DNA from: Sulfurospirillum sp.
Lineage (GTDB): Bacteria > Campylobacterota > Campylobacteria > Campylobacterales > Sulfurospirillaceae
Assembly: GCA_016744795.1 (NCBI GenBank)
Contig: JADGDR010000006.1
Location: forward strand, 1 to 64,000
Length of the DNA stretch: 64,000 nucleotides
Direction: 5' to 3'
In this document: piece by piece, positions 1 through 8,319 of the stretch
How positions within the stretch are numbered: the first letter of the stretch is position 1
How the letters are laid out: every line of letters begins with the position of its first letter
The notes under the pieces: generated by a model
The model's database searches: none
Told to the model about the DNA's origin: nothing
The model's input: only the letters and a program-made list of their open reading frames with translations
Position numbers and translations under genes: made by a program

Positions 1-1
1 T

Positions 2-91
2 GTTGTCAAGGATAATAAAAACTTTCTACAGATTATCGCTGTATTAAGTGCTTACACTCAAAAAGAGTTGGGTTTTATGTGCGAAAGTTGA
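2..91 (+). CDS. C-terminal end of an unidentified protein (partial)
   Basis: An open frame enters from the left edge and ends at TGA 89-91, giving 29 residues that end in ELGFMCES. There is no start in the window and the fragment is too short to assign to a family. It reads toward the small broken gene at 228. Only the end of a rightward gene is claimed here. Confidence 0.45.
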   Translation, partial: VVKDNKNFLQIIAVLSAYTQKELGFMCES

Positions 92-227
92 GTAATATAG
101 ATAAAATTTTTATAGCTAGCTTTGATGTAGTCACTTTCCCTCTTTTTTAATGATACAATTTCTTAGTTACTTCTAAATAATATTCTAAAGTTTTTTTTAA
201 AGTGGCTAATTCAAAAAAGGAGGACTT

Positions 228-357
228 ATGAACAAATTAAGCAAAAAAATCATGCTTAGTTTATTTTTAGGTTTAAGTATGAATTGGGGTTACATATCAA
301 CTTAGAGGTGAAACCCTTCTTCATCCAATTATGAAAAAAATTATATTAAATAATTGA
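228..357 (+). pseudogene. Remnant of a small exported protein, frameshifted
   Basis: ATG 228 follows a strong ribosome site (AAGGAGGA) and starts a 25-residue peptide with a signal-like N-terminus (MNKLSKKIMLSLFLGLSMN), stopping at TAG 303. The +1 frame stays open from about 283 to TGA 357 and reads GVTYQLRGETLLHPI before a short basic tail, which looks like protein. The simplest reading is a small secreted protein broken by an indel near the G run at 286-289, or a deletion-scarred remnant. A genuine 25-residue peptide cannot be excluded. The family was not recognised. Confidence 0.4.
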
Positions 358-407
358 TTCAAAAGGGCAGATTTATTTAAAAATAAAAGTATAAATTAGC
401 TAAAGAT

Positions 408-1259
408 TCATCTAAGATACCCACTAAAGTTAAGAACTGGAAAAGATATGGTAGTTTTTAACTCTTGAATAAAGTTATCAAACTCACTAGGTTTTTGCCA
501 GACTGGAAACTCTACTCCACTAATCTTTTCAACTTCTTTTTGAGCAATATACAAAGAACCAACTTCATCTATAAGTCCTTTTTCCTTTGCTTTTTTTGCT
601 ATAAATACTCTAGCATTGGCAAACTCTTTTGCATCTTCTTTTTTAAGTCCTCTAGCCTTGGAAACATCAGTTATAAAAAGCTCATAAGCATCATCAATTA
701 ACTCTTTAAGACCAGCTCTTTCTTTAGGTGTCCACTCTCTTGTGAAGGTTCCCATCTGTTTGTAGTCACCCGCTGTTATAATTTGTTCAGTAATTCCTAG
801 TTTATTTGCAAGTTTTTTTATGTTTGGTGCTTGAAATAAAACACCAATAGAGCCAATAAAAGCCCCAGGGTTTGCTATGATTTTTTTAGTCCAGATTGAA
901 GCGTAGTAGCTTCCACTTGTCATACTTCCACTTGCATAAGCAATGACTGGTTTTAATTTATTGAGTCTCTTAATAGCCATACTAAGCTCTATTGATGGTG
1001 CAAGTGCACCTCCTGGAGAGTCAACTTGCAGAAGAACACCTTTAATATTTGTATTAAGTGTAGCTTTTTGAATTTGTGCTAAGATTTTATCTATATTTGT
1101 TATTTCTCCCTCTAATCGGATGGTCGCTAAATTCGCTTGATTAATACCGTCTTGCTTAAATGGGCTAAATATAAAAAATAGAAGTAGTAAAAAAAGCATT
1201 GCTTTAAAATGATTATTTATATAACTTATTATCTTTCCTATCCATCTGAAAATTATCAT
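408..1259 (-). CDS. sppA: Signal peptide peptidase SppA (protease IV, short form)
   Basis: A 283-residue membrane-anchored serine protease of family S49 that degrades leftover signal peptides at the inner membrane. A transmembrane segment lies at about residues 20-33. The crotonase-like core includes QVDSPGG at 78-84. The Ser/Lys dyad is probably S115 (in TSGSYY) and K167 (in AGDYKQMG). Its length fits the single-domain form found in Bacillus and Campylobacterota, not the long E. coli form. The start codon overlaps the stop of the upstream amidohydrolase by four bases (ATGA), so the two are probably co-translated. The pair also adjoins the aroQ-flagellar block in C. jejuni, as recalled. Confidence 0.93.
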   Translation of the reverse strand: MIIFRWIGKIISYINNHFKAMLFLLLLFFIFSPFKQDGINQANLATIRLEGEITNIDKILAQIQKATLNTNIKGVLLQVDSPGGALAPSIELSMAIKRLNKLKPVIAYASGSMTSGSYYASIWTKKIIANPGAFIGSIGVLFQAPNIKKLANKLGITEQIITAGDYKQMGTFTREWTPKERAGLKELIDDAYELFITDVSKARGLKKEDAKEFANARVFIAKKAKEKGLIDEVGSLYIAQKEVEKISGVEFPVWQKPSEFDNFIQELKTTISFPVLNFSGYLR

Positions 1260-2470
1260 ATTTTTTCTCCACCTATAAATGTTGATTTTGCAAATTTTGT
1301 ATGAAGTATAAGTTCAAGTGCCATATTGTCAATCTCTTTACACGAAGTTTCACAGATGATAAAGTCTGCAAGTTTTCCTTTACTAATCTCACCAGCATTA
1401 ATATTTAAGGCACTTGCTCCATTTCTTGTAACCATTTTTAAAAGAAGTGTTGCAAGTTTTTGTAAATCTGCTTGAAAATGCATCATTAATGCAGCTCTCA
1501 TTTCATCCCAAAGATTTAAAGATATGTTTGAGCTAAGCCCATCTGTTCCTAGGTTTAATATTGATTTGTCTATATGTTCAATCTCAAGTCTACCAATTCC
1601 TAAAAGTCGATTTGAAACTGGACAGTGAGTTACATTGCCACCTATTTCTTTTATAAGTTCTAACTCTTGTTTATTTGCTTGAACGCAGTGAGTAAAAAGT
1701 GTTTTACAACCTCTAAAAAGTTCTATATAGTCTTTTGCATCATTCATTGGTTTTGAATTTGGAGTGAAATTATTGAAAAATTCGTTAAACTCTCCAGTTC
1801 CATGATCTAACCAATCTCTTTCTGCAACACTTTCCATAAAATGAGTTGAAACAACATATTTAAATTTTCTTGCAATATCAAGAGCATTACGAGCTAAAAT
1901 TGGGTGAGTTGAATAGGGTGAGTGTATAGAGATAGCCGGAATTAATCTCTCATTTTCATTATCTTGGGCTACTCTTAGTCTTGATTTGAAATCTGCAAAA
2001 AGTATATCAACAGAGTTAGGACTACTTCCTAAAACTTCTGTAAAAAAGACAACCCTTTGAGGAGTTTTATAACAAGCTTCAAAGTCATTGCCAAAACTAC
2101 TAATTGCCCCAAAAGTAGTAGTTCCACTCTTTTGCATTATTTTGAGTTGTTTGTTTATGGTTTCGTCATTACATGTACAAAGTAAATCATCACGTTTTTG
2201 TATAACAGAGTTTAACCAAGTGATAAAATCACCATATTTTAAAGAGCTTTTATTTGAACTAAATTCAAGATGAACATGAGGGTTAATAAGCCCAGGCATA
2301 ATAAGCGAGTTTTTAGGGAGTTCAATCACTTCAGCTTCAGGGTATTTTTGTGTCAAATTTTCGAATTTATCTATATCTAAGATTGTTTTTTCAAAACAGA
2401 TAGCACTGTTTTGTAGTATTTCAAATTTATCGTTACATGTAAGGATGTAATCTGCACTTATTATCTTCAA
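1256..2470 (-). CDS. Aminofutalosine-deaminase-like amidohydrolase
   Basis: A 404-residue TIM-barrel metal-dependent hydrolase of the ATZ/TRZ (chlorohydrolase) family. Visible metal and catalytic residues are H65 and H67 (NPHVHLEFS), H210 (STHFMES), H261 (FTHCVQ), H282 (VTHCPVSNR) and D310 (GTDGLSSN). Campylobacterota make menaquinone by the futalosine route, and members of this family there are annotated as aminofutalosine deaminases. That substrate is inferred from family and phylum; no other men or mqn gene lies in the window. It is the first gene of a leftward pair with sppA. Two TTACATGTAA-type sites (2169, 2433) lie inside it and encode Thr-Cys-Asn. Confidence 0.78.
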   Translation of the reverse strand: MKIISADYILTCNDKFEILQNSAICFEKTILDIDKFENLTQKYPEAEVIELPKNSLIMPGLINPHVHLEFSSNKSSLKYGDFITWLNSVIQKRDDLLCTCNDETINKQLKIMQKSGTTTFGAISSFGNDFEACYKTPQRVVFFTEVLGSSPNSVDILFADFKSRLRVAQDNENERLIPAISIHSPYSTHPILARNALDIARKFKYVVSTHFMESVAERDWLDHGTGEFNEFFNNFTPNSKPMNDAKDYIELFRGCKTLFTHCVQANKQELELIKEIGGNVTHCPVSNRLLGIGRLEIEHIDKSILNLGTDGLSSNISLNLWDEMRAALMMHFQADLQKLATLLLKMVTRNGASALNINAGEISKGKLADFIICETSCKEIDNMALELILHTKFAKSTFIGGEKI

Positions 2471-2559
2471 AATATTTCCTATGTTTTTTTAGATTATACT
2501 AAAAATATAGTGATAGGTATATAAAACTTTTTATTAATATCATCTTTAAGACTCTAGTG

Positions 2560-2565
2560 TATAAT
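2560..2565 (+). promoter_or_regulatory. Candidate -10 element for the 119-residue protein gene
   Basis: TATAAT lies about 46 bases upstream of ATG 2612, in the divergent gap after the amidohydrolase start. No clear -35 is visible, as is usual for Campylobacterota sigma70 promoters. Confidence 0.4.
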
Positions 2566-2611
2566 CTTTATGTGCGTACTAAACGTGCTATTACCTTAGG
2601 AGTATTTAAAT

Positions 2612-2971
2612 ATGAAAGTAGTATTAAAATTTTTAGTTTTAATATTGATTATAAGTTATGTACTTACTAAAATATATTCTGATATTCAGACAAATACTTA
2701 TAAGGACAAAAAAGCAGTACTAAATGATAATGCCATACAAAGAGGATGGATACCACAAATTCTTCCTGATTCATCATTTCAAATTATTGAAACACATAAC
2801 CTAGATACAAACAAAGTTAATGGTAGTTTCCAATATAGAGAAAAAGACGAAAATACATTTATGAATAAACTTGAAAATCTAAATGGACAGTATACTTGGG
2901 AAGAGTTTCAGTTTACAATTGATAAGACTAATAACAAAGTTGAATTCAAAGATGTAAAAAAGTCTAAATAA
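2612..2971 (+). CDS. Small membrane-anchored protein of unknown function
   Basis: 119 residues. A hydrophobic N-terminal segment (residues 3-20) looks like an uncleaved anchor or a signal peptide. A soluble region of about 95 residues follows, containing RGWIPQILPDSSFQI and a polar, Lys-rich tail. ATG 2612 has the ribosome site AGGAG. It is probably periplasmic. Its 3' end overlaps the convergent M23 peptidase gene by eight bases. I do not recognise the family and give no function. The extended region after the anchor may be a conserved domain. Confidence 0.75.
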   Translation: MKVVLKFLVLILIISYVLTKIYSDIQTNTYKDKKAVLNDNAIQRGWIPQILPDSSFQIIETHNLDTNKVNGSFQYREKDENTFMNKLENLNGQYTWEEFQFTIDKTNNKVEFKDVKKSK

Positions 2972-3770
2972 ACAATGAATTTATCTTATCAATAAAATCT
3001 AAAGGGTCAATCTTTTTAGAATCTATTATAATAGAAAAGTGAAGATGAGGTCCTGTTACTCTTCCTGTGGCTCCACTAAGTCCAAGTTCTTCACCTTGTT
3101 TAATCTTTTGTCCTTTTTTAACATCTATTTTACTTAAGTGGGAGTATGAACTGTAAATACCTTCTCCATGGTCGATGATAACAGCATTTCCAGAGTAATA
3201 TCTTTTACTTGCAGCTACTACAATACCATCATTTACAGCTCTAATTTTTGTTCCTGTTCTGGCTCTAAAATCTGTTCCTGAATGAAAACTTTTTAGTGAG
3301 CCATTAAATACTCTGGCATTACCATAGGCGCTTGTGATTTTTGAAGTTAAGGGTAATAAAAAAGCTTTTTTCCAGTATCTTTTTTTTGTCACTGTAGCAT
3401 ATATTTTTTTTGATTCAAGATACTCTTTATAGATTCTATTTTCTTCGCTTTTGGGTGGTTTTACCTTTTTGGGATTTACTTTGAGAGTCTCTTGTTTGTA
3501 ATTGCCTTTGTTTACATGTAAGAGTATTTTTTTGATTTTATCACCGTTTACATGTAAGAGTTTTATATCTTTAAATTTGCTCTTATACGCTATGGGTAAA
3601 AGTATAAAATAGCTATTTTTTTTTGTAGGATGTTTTAGCAGAGTTAATGCTGTTTTATCTCTTAAAATTTGGCTGTTTTGTTTCACTTCTAAAAGAAAAG
3701 TTTTGCCATTAGTAATCTCATAGGCAAAGATATTTGTTATAAATAAAGAAATTAATAATACTCTATACAT
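2964..3770 (-). CDS. Periplasmic M23 (LytM-type) metallopeptidase
   Basis: 268 residues with a cleavable-looking signal peptide (MYRVLLISLFITNIFA) and a C-terminal peptidase M23 domain at about 145-260. Zinc and catalytic residues are visible: H163 and D167 (HSGTD), H211 (SSYSHL) and H242/H244 (GPHLHF), so it is probably an active peptidoglycan endopeptidase. Residues 60-130 are basic and probably elongated. They contain two LLHVN peptides, at 71-75 and 83-87, each encoded by a TTACATGTAA palindrome (3512 and 3548). It is transcribed alone leftward, divergent from aroQ. A role in cell shape or daughter-cell separation is plausible from the family only. Confidence 0.88.
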   Translation of the reverse strand: MYRVLLISLFITNIFAYEITNGKTFLLEVKQNSQILRDKTALTLLKHPTKKNSYFILLPIAYKSKFKDIKLLHVNGDKIKKILLHVNKGNYKQETLKVNPKKVKPPKSEENRIYKEYLESKKIYATVTKKRYWKKAFLLPLTSKITSAYGNARVFNGSLKSFHSGTDFRARTGTKIRAVNDGIVVAASKRYYSGNAVIIDHGEGIYSSYSHLSKIDVKKGQKIKQGEELGLSGATGRVTGPHLHFSIIIDSKKIDPLDFIDKINSLFI

Positions 3771-3790
3771 ATAATCGTCCTTTTACTATT

Positions 3791-3803
3791 TTTTCTGTAT
3801 AAT
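3791..3803 (+). promoter_or_regulatory. Probable sigma70 promoter of the aroQ-flagellar operon
   Basis: TATAAT at 3798-3803 is preceded by a T-rich stretch ending in CTG, the usual Campylobacterota arrangement. It lies 26 bases upstream of the aroQ ATG. No other promoter of this quality was seen until after mnmA, so it may drive the whole 9-kb operon. Confidence 0.55.
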
Positions 3804-3829
3804 ATCCAAAATTTACATAAAGGCAATCA

Positions 3830-4315
3830 ATGAAAGTAGTAGTAATTCAAGGACCAAACTTAAATCTTCTAGGACATCGTGAGCAGAACATCTATGGACC
3901 GATGAAACTTGAAGAGATTCATACTCAAATGGAGAGTATAGCTAAACAAAACAATATGGAAATAGAATTTTTTCAATCAAACTTAGAAGGCGAGATTGTT
4001 GATAAAGTTCAAGAGTGCATTGGTGACGCTGATGGAATTATTATTAATCCTGCAGCTTATACTCATACTTCAATTGCAATTCGTGATGCAATTGCAGCAG
4101 CGGCTATGCCTACAGTTGAAGTTCATATCAGTAACATTCATAGACGTGAAGAGTTCAGAACTAAGAGTTTAACAGCTCCAGTTTGTACGGGTCAGATTAG
4201 TGGATTTGGACCATTTGGTTACCATTTAGCTATGATATCTATGACTCAAATACTAGGTGAAATAGAAGCACAAAAACAAGCTCAAGCAGCAGCACAAACA
4301 GAGGCTAAAGCATAA
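3830..4315 (+). CDS. aroQ: Type II 3-dehydroquinate dehydratase
   Basis: 161 residues. It catalyses the third step of the shikimate pathway in the cytosol. The family signature is clear: [12 protein letters not shown] at 7-18, the catalytic tyrosine Y22 (IYGP), NPAAYTHTS at 73-81, the catalytic histidine H99 (VEVHISN) and the phosphate-binding [12 protein letters not shown] near 123-134. The Ala/Gln-rich tail after 145 is longer than in most homologues. It is the first gene of the operon, and its stop overlaps the next start by one base (TAATG). Confidence 0.95.
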   Translation: MKVVVIQGPNLNLLGHREQNIYGPMKLEEIHTQMESIAKQNNMEIEFFQSNLEGEIVDKVQECIGDADGIIINPAAYTHTSIAIRDAIAAAAMPTVEVHISNIHRREEFRTKSLTAPVCTGQISGFGPFGYHLAMISMTQILGEIEAQKQAQAAAQTEAKA

Positions 4316-5349
4316 TGAACTTTATCTTAAGAGATGAAAATGCCGTATTTTATGAGTGCGGTTTCTCTTGCGATAATGTTGTTTTTTTAAAGTTTGGCAG
4401 TGAAGCTTTTTTTATAACTGATTCAAGATATGATACTGAAGCAAATGAATATATAAGAGATGCTGAGGTAATTATAACTGAACGTCGTGACATGTTCCCT
4501 AAAGTGCGCGAACTTATAAAAAATGCAAAAATTAAAGAACTTATTTTTAACCCAAGTGAGTGGAGTCTTCATGCTTATGAAGAGTTTACAAAAGATGTTG
4601 ATGGCGTAGAATGTAAAAGAGTTGCTAACTTTTCTCAACAAAAGCGTATTATAAAAAGTGCAGATGAGTTAGATATTCTTAGAACAGCTTCTCAAATAGG
4701 ATCACATGCGTTTGATAAATTTGCAAAGTACCTTAATGAATCTGGTTTACATGTAACTGAACAGAGACTTCACTTTGAAGCAGAGAATATACTGAAAAAT
4801 AGTGGCGAGTATGGTCTTAGTTTTTCTCCTATTCTTGGAGTGAATAAAAATGCAGCTAAGTGTCATGCACTTCCTCTTTTAGACACTCTAGATAAGGGTG
4901 ACTTGATTCTTTTTGATGCAGGTGTGACTTATAAGAGATATTGCAGTGACAGAACAAGAACGGCTGAATTTGATCAAAATTTAAACTTTAGTAAAACTCA
5001 AAAATTTGCTGATGCTAAACGCCAAAAGATTTATGACATTGTGCTTAAGTCTCAAGAAGCAGGTATTAAAAAAGCAAGAGTTGGCGTAAAAGCTTGTGAA
5101 GTGGATAAGGCTTGTAGAGATGTGATAGAAGCTTCAGAGTATGGTGAATATTTTATACACTCAACTGGACATGGAGTTGGTCTTGATATACATGAGCTAC
5201 CAATTATTTCACAAACAAGTGAAACAGTTCTTGAAGAGGGAATGGTATTGACAATTGAGCCGGGAATTTATTTACCAGAAGAGTTTGGAGTTCGTATTGA
5301 AGATACTTTAATAGTAACGAATTCACAGGCTGAGGTTTTAGGAAAGTAA
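4315..5349 (+). CDS. M24 family Xaa-Pro aminopeptidase
   Basis: 344 residues with an N-terminal creatinase-like domain (1-120) and a C-terminal pita-bread metallopeptidase domain. The five metal ligands are visible: D201 (LFDAGV), D212 (CSDRTRT), H286 (STGHGVG), E315 (TIEPG) and E329 (RIEDT). It probably removes N-terminal residues before proline, or cleaves Xaa-Pro dipeptides (PepP/PepQ type); the exact specificity cannot be read. It is coupled to aroQ by TAATG and directly abuts folK. A TTACATGTAA at 4747 encodes Leu-His-Val in a poorly conserved stretch. Confidence 0.9.
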   Translation: MNFILRDENAVFYECGFSCDNVVFLKFGSEAFFITDSRYDTEANEYIRDAEVIITERRDMFPKVRELIKNAKIKELIFNPSEWSLHAYEEFTKDVDGVECKRVANFSQQKRIIKSADELDILRTASQIGSHAFDKFAKYLNESGLHVTEQRLHFEAENILKNSGEYGLSFSPILGVNKNAAKCHALPLLDTLDKGDLILFDAGVTYKRYCSDRTRTAEFDQNLNFSKTQKFADAKRQKIYDIVLKSQEAGIKKARVGVKACEVDKACRDVIEASEYGEYFIHSTGHGVGLDIHELPIISQTSETVLEEGMVLTIEPGIYLPEEFGVRIEDTLIVTNSQAEVLGK

Positions 5350-5814
5350 ATGCAGTTTTTTTATGATAGGTTTTTCCCTGTCATAATAAAACAGAATAAA
5401 AGCTACAAATATAAAGCAGTTGTAGGCATAGGTGGAAATGAAGGAAATGTACGAAAAAGATTTAGAAATCTTTACATGTACTTAAAAAGAAGTTCATTTG
5501 TAAGTATAAGTGAAACTTCACCAATTCTTCAGAATCCACCTTTTGGCTACTTAGAGCAGGACGATTTTTATAATGCAGTGATAGTAATAAGAACATCACT
5601 TAGTCCAAAGGCATTTTTGAAATTTCTTTTACATGTAGAGAATATATTTGGGCGAAAAAGAAGTTTTAAAAATGCCCCAAGAACGCTTGATTTGGATTTG
5701 ATTTTTTTTAGTGACATAAAATATTGCGATAAAAATTTAACAATACCGCATCCAAGCTGGAAGAAGAGAGAATCTGTGGTTTTACCACTTTTGAATTTAA
5801 AAAGGAAGATATAG
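5350..5814 (+). CDS. folK: 6-hydroxymethyl-7,8-dihydropterin pyrophosphokinase (HPPK)
   Basis: 154 residues. It transfers pyrophosphate from ATP to 6-hydroxymethyl-dihydropterin in folate synthesis. HPPK features are GIGGNEGN at 26-33, SETSP, the FGYLEQDDFYNAV loop and RTLDLDLIFF at 111-120 with the two magnesium-binding aspartates D114 and D116. The first 20 residues are an extra basic, aromatic leader relative to E. coli FolK. ATG follows the previous stop directly, with AGGAAAG as ribosome site. A variant palindrome at 5472 ends in GTAC instead of GTAA, which avoids a stop in this frame and reads Tyr-Met-Tyr. Confidence 0.93.
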   Translation: MQFFYDRFFPVIIKQNKSYKYKAVVGIGGNEGNVRKRFRNLYMYLKRSSFVSISETSPILQNPPFGYLEQDDFYNAVIVIRTSLSPKAFLKFLLHVENIFGRKRSFKNAPRTLDLDLIFFSDIKYCDKNLTIPHPSWKKRESVVLPLLNLKRKI

Positions 5815-7083
5815 GTGAAATTTCTTACATTTAGTGCCCAAACTCCTGCTGCTGCTTTGAAACAAGCACAGATAGAGTGTGGTGAAGATGCTTTAGTTGT
5901 CAGCACAAAGCAAGTGAAAAAAAAGACTATAAATACACCTGCTCTTTATGAAGTGGTAGTTGCAGTTGAAGATGCAAAAATTGAAGTCCCTGCTCCTAAA
6001 AAAAAGGCATATCAAAGTAGTGAAGATGTTCTTATAAATATATCAGAAGCAGCAAAACAGATTTCTCGTATAGCAAAAGTAGAAGATGAAGGCGTATCTT
6101 CTAAAGTCCCTCCCAAAATAGCAATTGAGGAAAAAAGTAGAGTAAATGAAGATGTTGGAGATATAAAACAAGAGATAACAAAACTTGCAGATAAGATAAA
6201 ACTTATCCAAGAGATGTTTTGGGAAGAAAAAGCTCCTTCAAGAAACAATCTAGCGATACCACCAGAGTTTGCACAGATATATAAATTAGCGAAAACAAGT
6301 GGTATGGGAGGTGATCATCTTGATAACATAATGAAACTTACACTAGAGCATATGCCTATAAAGATGAGACATTCTAGTGAATCTGTAAAGCGTTATTTTC
6401 AAGTACTTTTACGAAAAATGGTTCCAGTTCGTCATGAAAGAGAAGTTCCAAGAGGTACTAAAAAACTTATGATGTTTGTTGGACCAACAGGAGTTGGAAA
6501 AACTACAACCATTGCAAAATTAGCAGCTCGTTTTTCGTATATAAAGGAAAAAAGAGATAAAGTTGGAATTATTACGCTTGATACATATAGAATAGGGGCA
6601 GTAGAACAACTTTTTCAGTATGCAAAAATGATGAGACTTCCAATAGAAGATGTGGTAGACCCAGCAGATTTTAATAATGCTCTTCGTTCACTTTCTCATT
6701 GTAATGTTATTTTAATTGATACAGTAGGAAGCTCGCAGTATGACAAAGACAAATTAGCAAAACTTCATCAGTTTATAAAAAATAGCGAGTATGAGATAGA
6801 TGTGAATTTAGTACTTTCAGCAGGGAGTAAATTAGAAGATCTCAAAGAGATATATAAAAACTTTTCATTTTTAAATATAGATACACTTGTTTTTACAAAG
6901 TTTGATGAGACTAAAGTATTTGGAACAGTTTTCTCTTTGATATACGATATAGATAGACCAGTGAGTTATTTCTCAGTTGGTCAAGAAGTACCAGATGACA
7001 TAGAAGTAGCAAATAGTGACTTTTTGGTAGAGTGTATGTTAAATGGTTTTAAAAGGAAGCAAGATGCAAACTCAAGCAAATAA
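5815..7083 (+). CDS. flhF: Flagellar biosynthesis GTPase FlhF
   Basis: 422 residues, GTG start directly after the folK stop. FlhF is an SRP-family GTPase that sets the polar site and number of flagella; in Campylobacter it is also needed for sigma54-dependent flagellar genes. The N-terminal B domain (MKFLTFSAQTPAAALKQA) is followed by a variable linker and an NG domain. The P-loop GPTGVGKTT is at 223-231, then DTYRIGAVEQL, DTVGSS and TKFDET. The RNA- and FtsY-type insertions are those expected of the family. Its 3' end overlaps flhG by 20 bases. It probably sits at the cytoplasmic face of the flagellated pole with FlhG. Confidence 0.95.
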   Translation: MKFLTFSAQTPAAALKQAQIECGEDALVVSTKQVKKKTINTPALYEVVVAVEDAKIEVPAPKKKAYQSSEDVLINISEAAKQISRIAKVEDEGVSSKVPPKIAIEEKSRVNEDVGDIKQEITKLADKIKLIQEMFWEEKAPSRNNLAIPPEFAQIYKLAKTSGMGGDHLDNIMKLTLEHMPIKMRHSSESVKRYFQVLLRKMVPVRHEREVPRGTKKLMMFVGPTGVGKTTTIAKLAARFSYIKEKRDKVGIITLDTYRIGAVEQLFQYAKMMRLPIEDVVDPADFNNALRSLSHCNVILIDTVGSSQYDKDKLAKLHQFIKNSEYEIDVNLVLSAGSKLEDLKEIYKNFSFLNIDTLVFTKFDETKVFGTVFSLIYDIDRPVSYFSVGQEVPDDIEVANSDFLVECMLNGFKRKQDANSSK

Positions 7084-7939
7084 ACTGCAAAAACTTGTAA
7101 ATGATGGAAATGTATCTAGTAAAAAAACAAAACATACAAAATATATAGCAATAACAAGTGGAAAAGGTGGAGTAGGAAAGAGTACTCTAAGTGCTAACTT
7201 AGCAAATGTTTTAGCAAAAAATGGCTACAAAGTAGGGCTTTTTGATGCTGACATAGGTTTAGCAAATCTTGATGTTATACTAAATGTTCGTATCGATAAA
7301 AATATTTTACATGTACTAAAAGGTGAAGCAACTTTAGCTGAAATAATAGTGCCTGTAAAGAAAAATCTAATTCTAATTCCTGGTGAGAGTGGAGATGAAA
7401 TTTTAAAATACAATGACCAGTTCTTATATGAAAGATTCTTTGATGAGACTCAAATATTAGATGATTTGGATTTTATGATTATTGACACGGGTGCAGGCAT
7501 AGGTGGACATACACAACTGTTTCTAGAAGCAGCCGATGAAGTTATTGTGGTTACTGTTCCAGACCCAGCTGCTATTACTGATGCTTACGCTACTATAAAA
7601 ATAACTAGTAAAGTAAAACCTATGATACACTTAGTGCTAAATATGACAAGAAGTGCTAAAGAAGCTGAGCTTATTTATGAGAAAATAAGTAAAGTTGCAG
7701 TGGCAAATATAGCTGGTTTAAGTTTAAATTTGTTAGGTCGTTTACCTGAAGATAAAATTATAGCAAAGAGTATAAAACAAAGAACTCTTTTTACAGATGA
7801 TGCTCCAAATGGTGCATCTGCCTATGAACTTAAGAGAATAGTCAATAATTTAGTATATAGATTGGAACGTAAAGTGCTTAATACTGAACAAAGCAGAGGT
7901 TTTGGTAGTTTTTTAAAGAGTCTCATAGATAAATTTTAA
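7064..7939 (+). CDS. flhG: Flagellar number regulator FlhG (MinD-like ATPase)
   Basis: 291 residues from ATG 7064, which has AAAGGAAG at proper spacing. A longer frame starting inside flhF is less likely. FlhG (YlxH) is a ParA/MinD ATPase that restrains FlhF and limits flagellar number. The deviant Walker A is SGKGGVGKST; DADIGLANLD, IIDTGAGIG and PDPAAITDAY follow. The C-terminus (FLKSLIDKF) looks like a short amphipathic membrane-targeting helix. It lies in the flhF-flhG-fliA order typical of polar flagellates. A palindrome variant at 7307 encodes Leu-His-Val. Confidence 0.95.
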   Translation: MQTQANKLQKLVNDGNVSSKKTKHTKYIAITSGKGGVGKSTLSANLANVLAKNGYKVGLFDADIGLANLDVILNVRIDKNILHVLKGEATLAEIIVPVKKNLILIPGESGDEILKYNDQFLYERFFDETQILDDLDFMIIDTGAGIGGHTQLFLEAADEVIVVTVPDPAAITDAYATIKITSKVKPMIHLVLNMTRSAKEAELIYEKISKVAVANIAGLSLNLLGRLPEDKIIAKSIKQRTLFTDDAPNGASAYELKRIVNNLVYRLERKVLNTEQSRGFGSFLKSLIDKF

Positions 7940-7950
7940 AGGATAAGCAG

Positions 7951-8319
7951 TTGATTAGTCCAAACAATTTTATATATTTTTTTACTGTTAGTGGGTTTTT
8001 TATAGGTTTGATATTTAGTATTATAAATTTTACTTTACCTGAAAATATTATACTTTATACAGCAGAGATAACACTGTTTTTTTATCTTTTTATACATGTA
8101 GTAATTATGAATTTTGTTGATATTAAACGTTTTGGAGTTAGCCTATTTAATAAAAAAGAGTACGAAGAAGTAAGTGAGTATTTCATATCAGAACTTGATA
8201 TTAGAGAAAAACGGATGGATGCTTTATTGTTAGAAGTTGAAAAAATGAATATTAGATATGAAAAAGAATCAAAAAACGTACATGAGCCGAAAGTAGATGA
8301 AAATCAAAAAGCAGCTTAA
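7951..8319 (+). CDS. Small two-helix membrane protein in the flagellar operon
   Basis: 122 residues from TTG 7951, with AAAGGA upstream. Two transmembrane helices (about 7-27 and 34-55) are followed by a charged, probably helical cytoplasmic tail. A membrane protein of similar size occupies the same place between flhG and fliA in C. jejuni (recalled as Cj0062c), so the gene is real and conserved in position. No function is established to my knowledge. It overlaps fliA by 23 bases, which suggests tight translational linkage and perhaps a role in FlhF/FlhG/FliA regulation (inference only). Confidence 0.8.
   Translation: MISPNNFIYFFTVSGFFIGLIFSIINFTLPENIILYTAEITLFFYLFIHVVIMNFVDIKRFGVSLFNKKEYEEVSEYFISELDIREKRMDALLLEVEKMNIRYEKESKNVHEPKVDENQKAA

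Noticed and set aside
7043-7063. Upstream start of flhG within flhF
   Set aside because: ATG 7064 has a well-placed AAAGGAAG site and matches the usual FlhG beginning.
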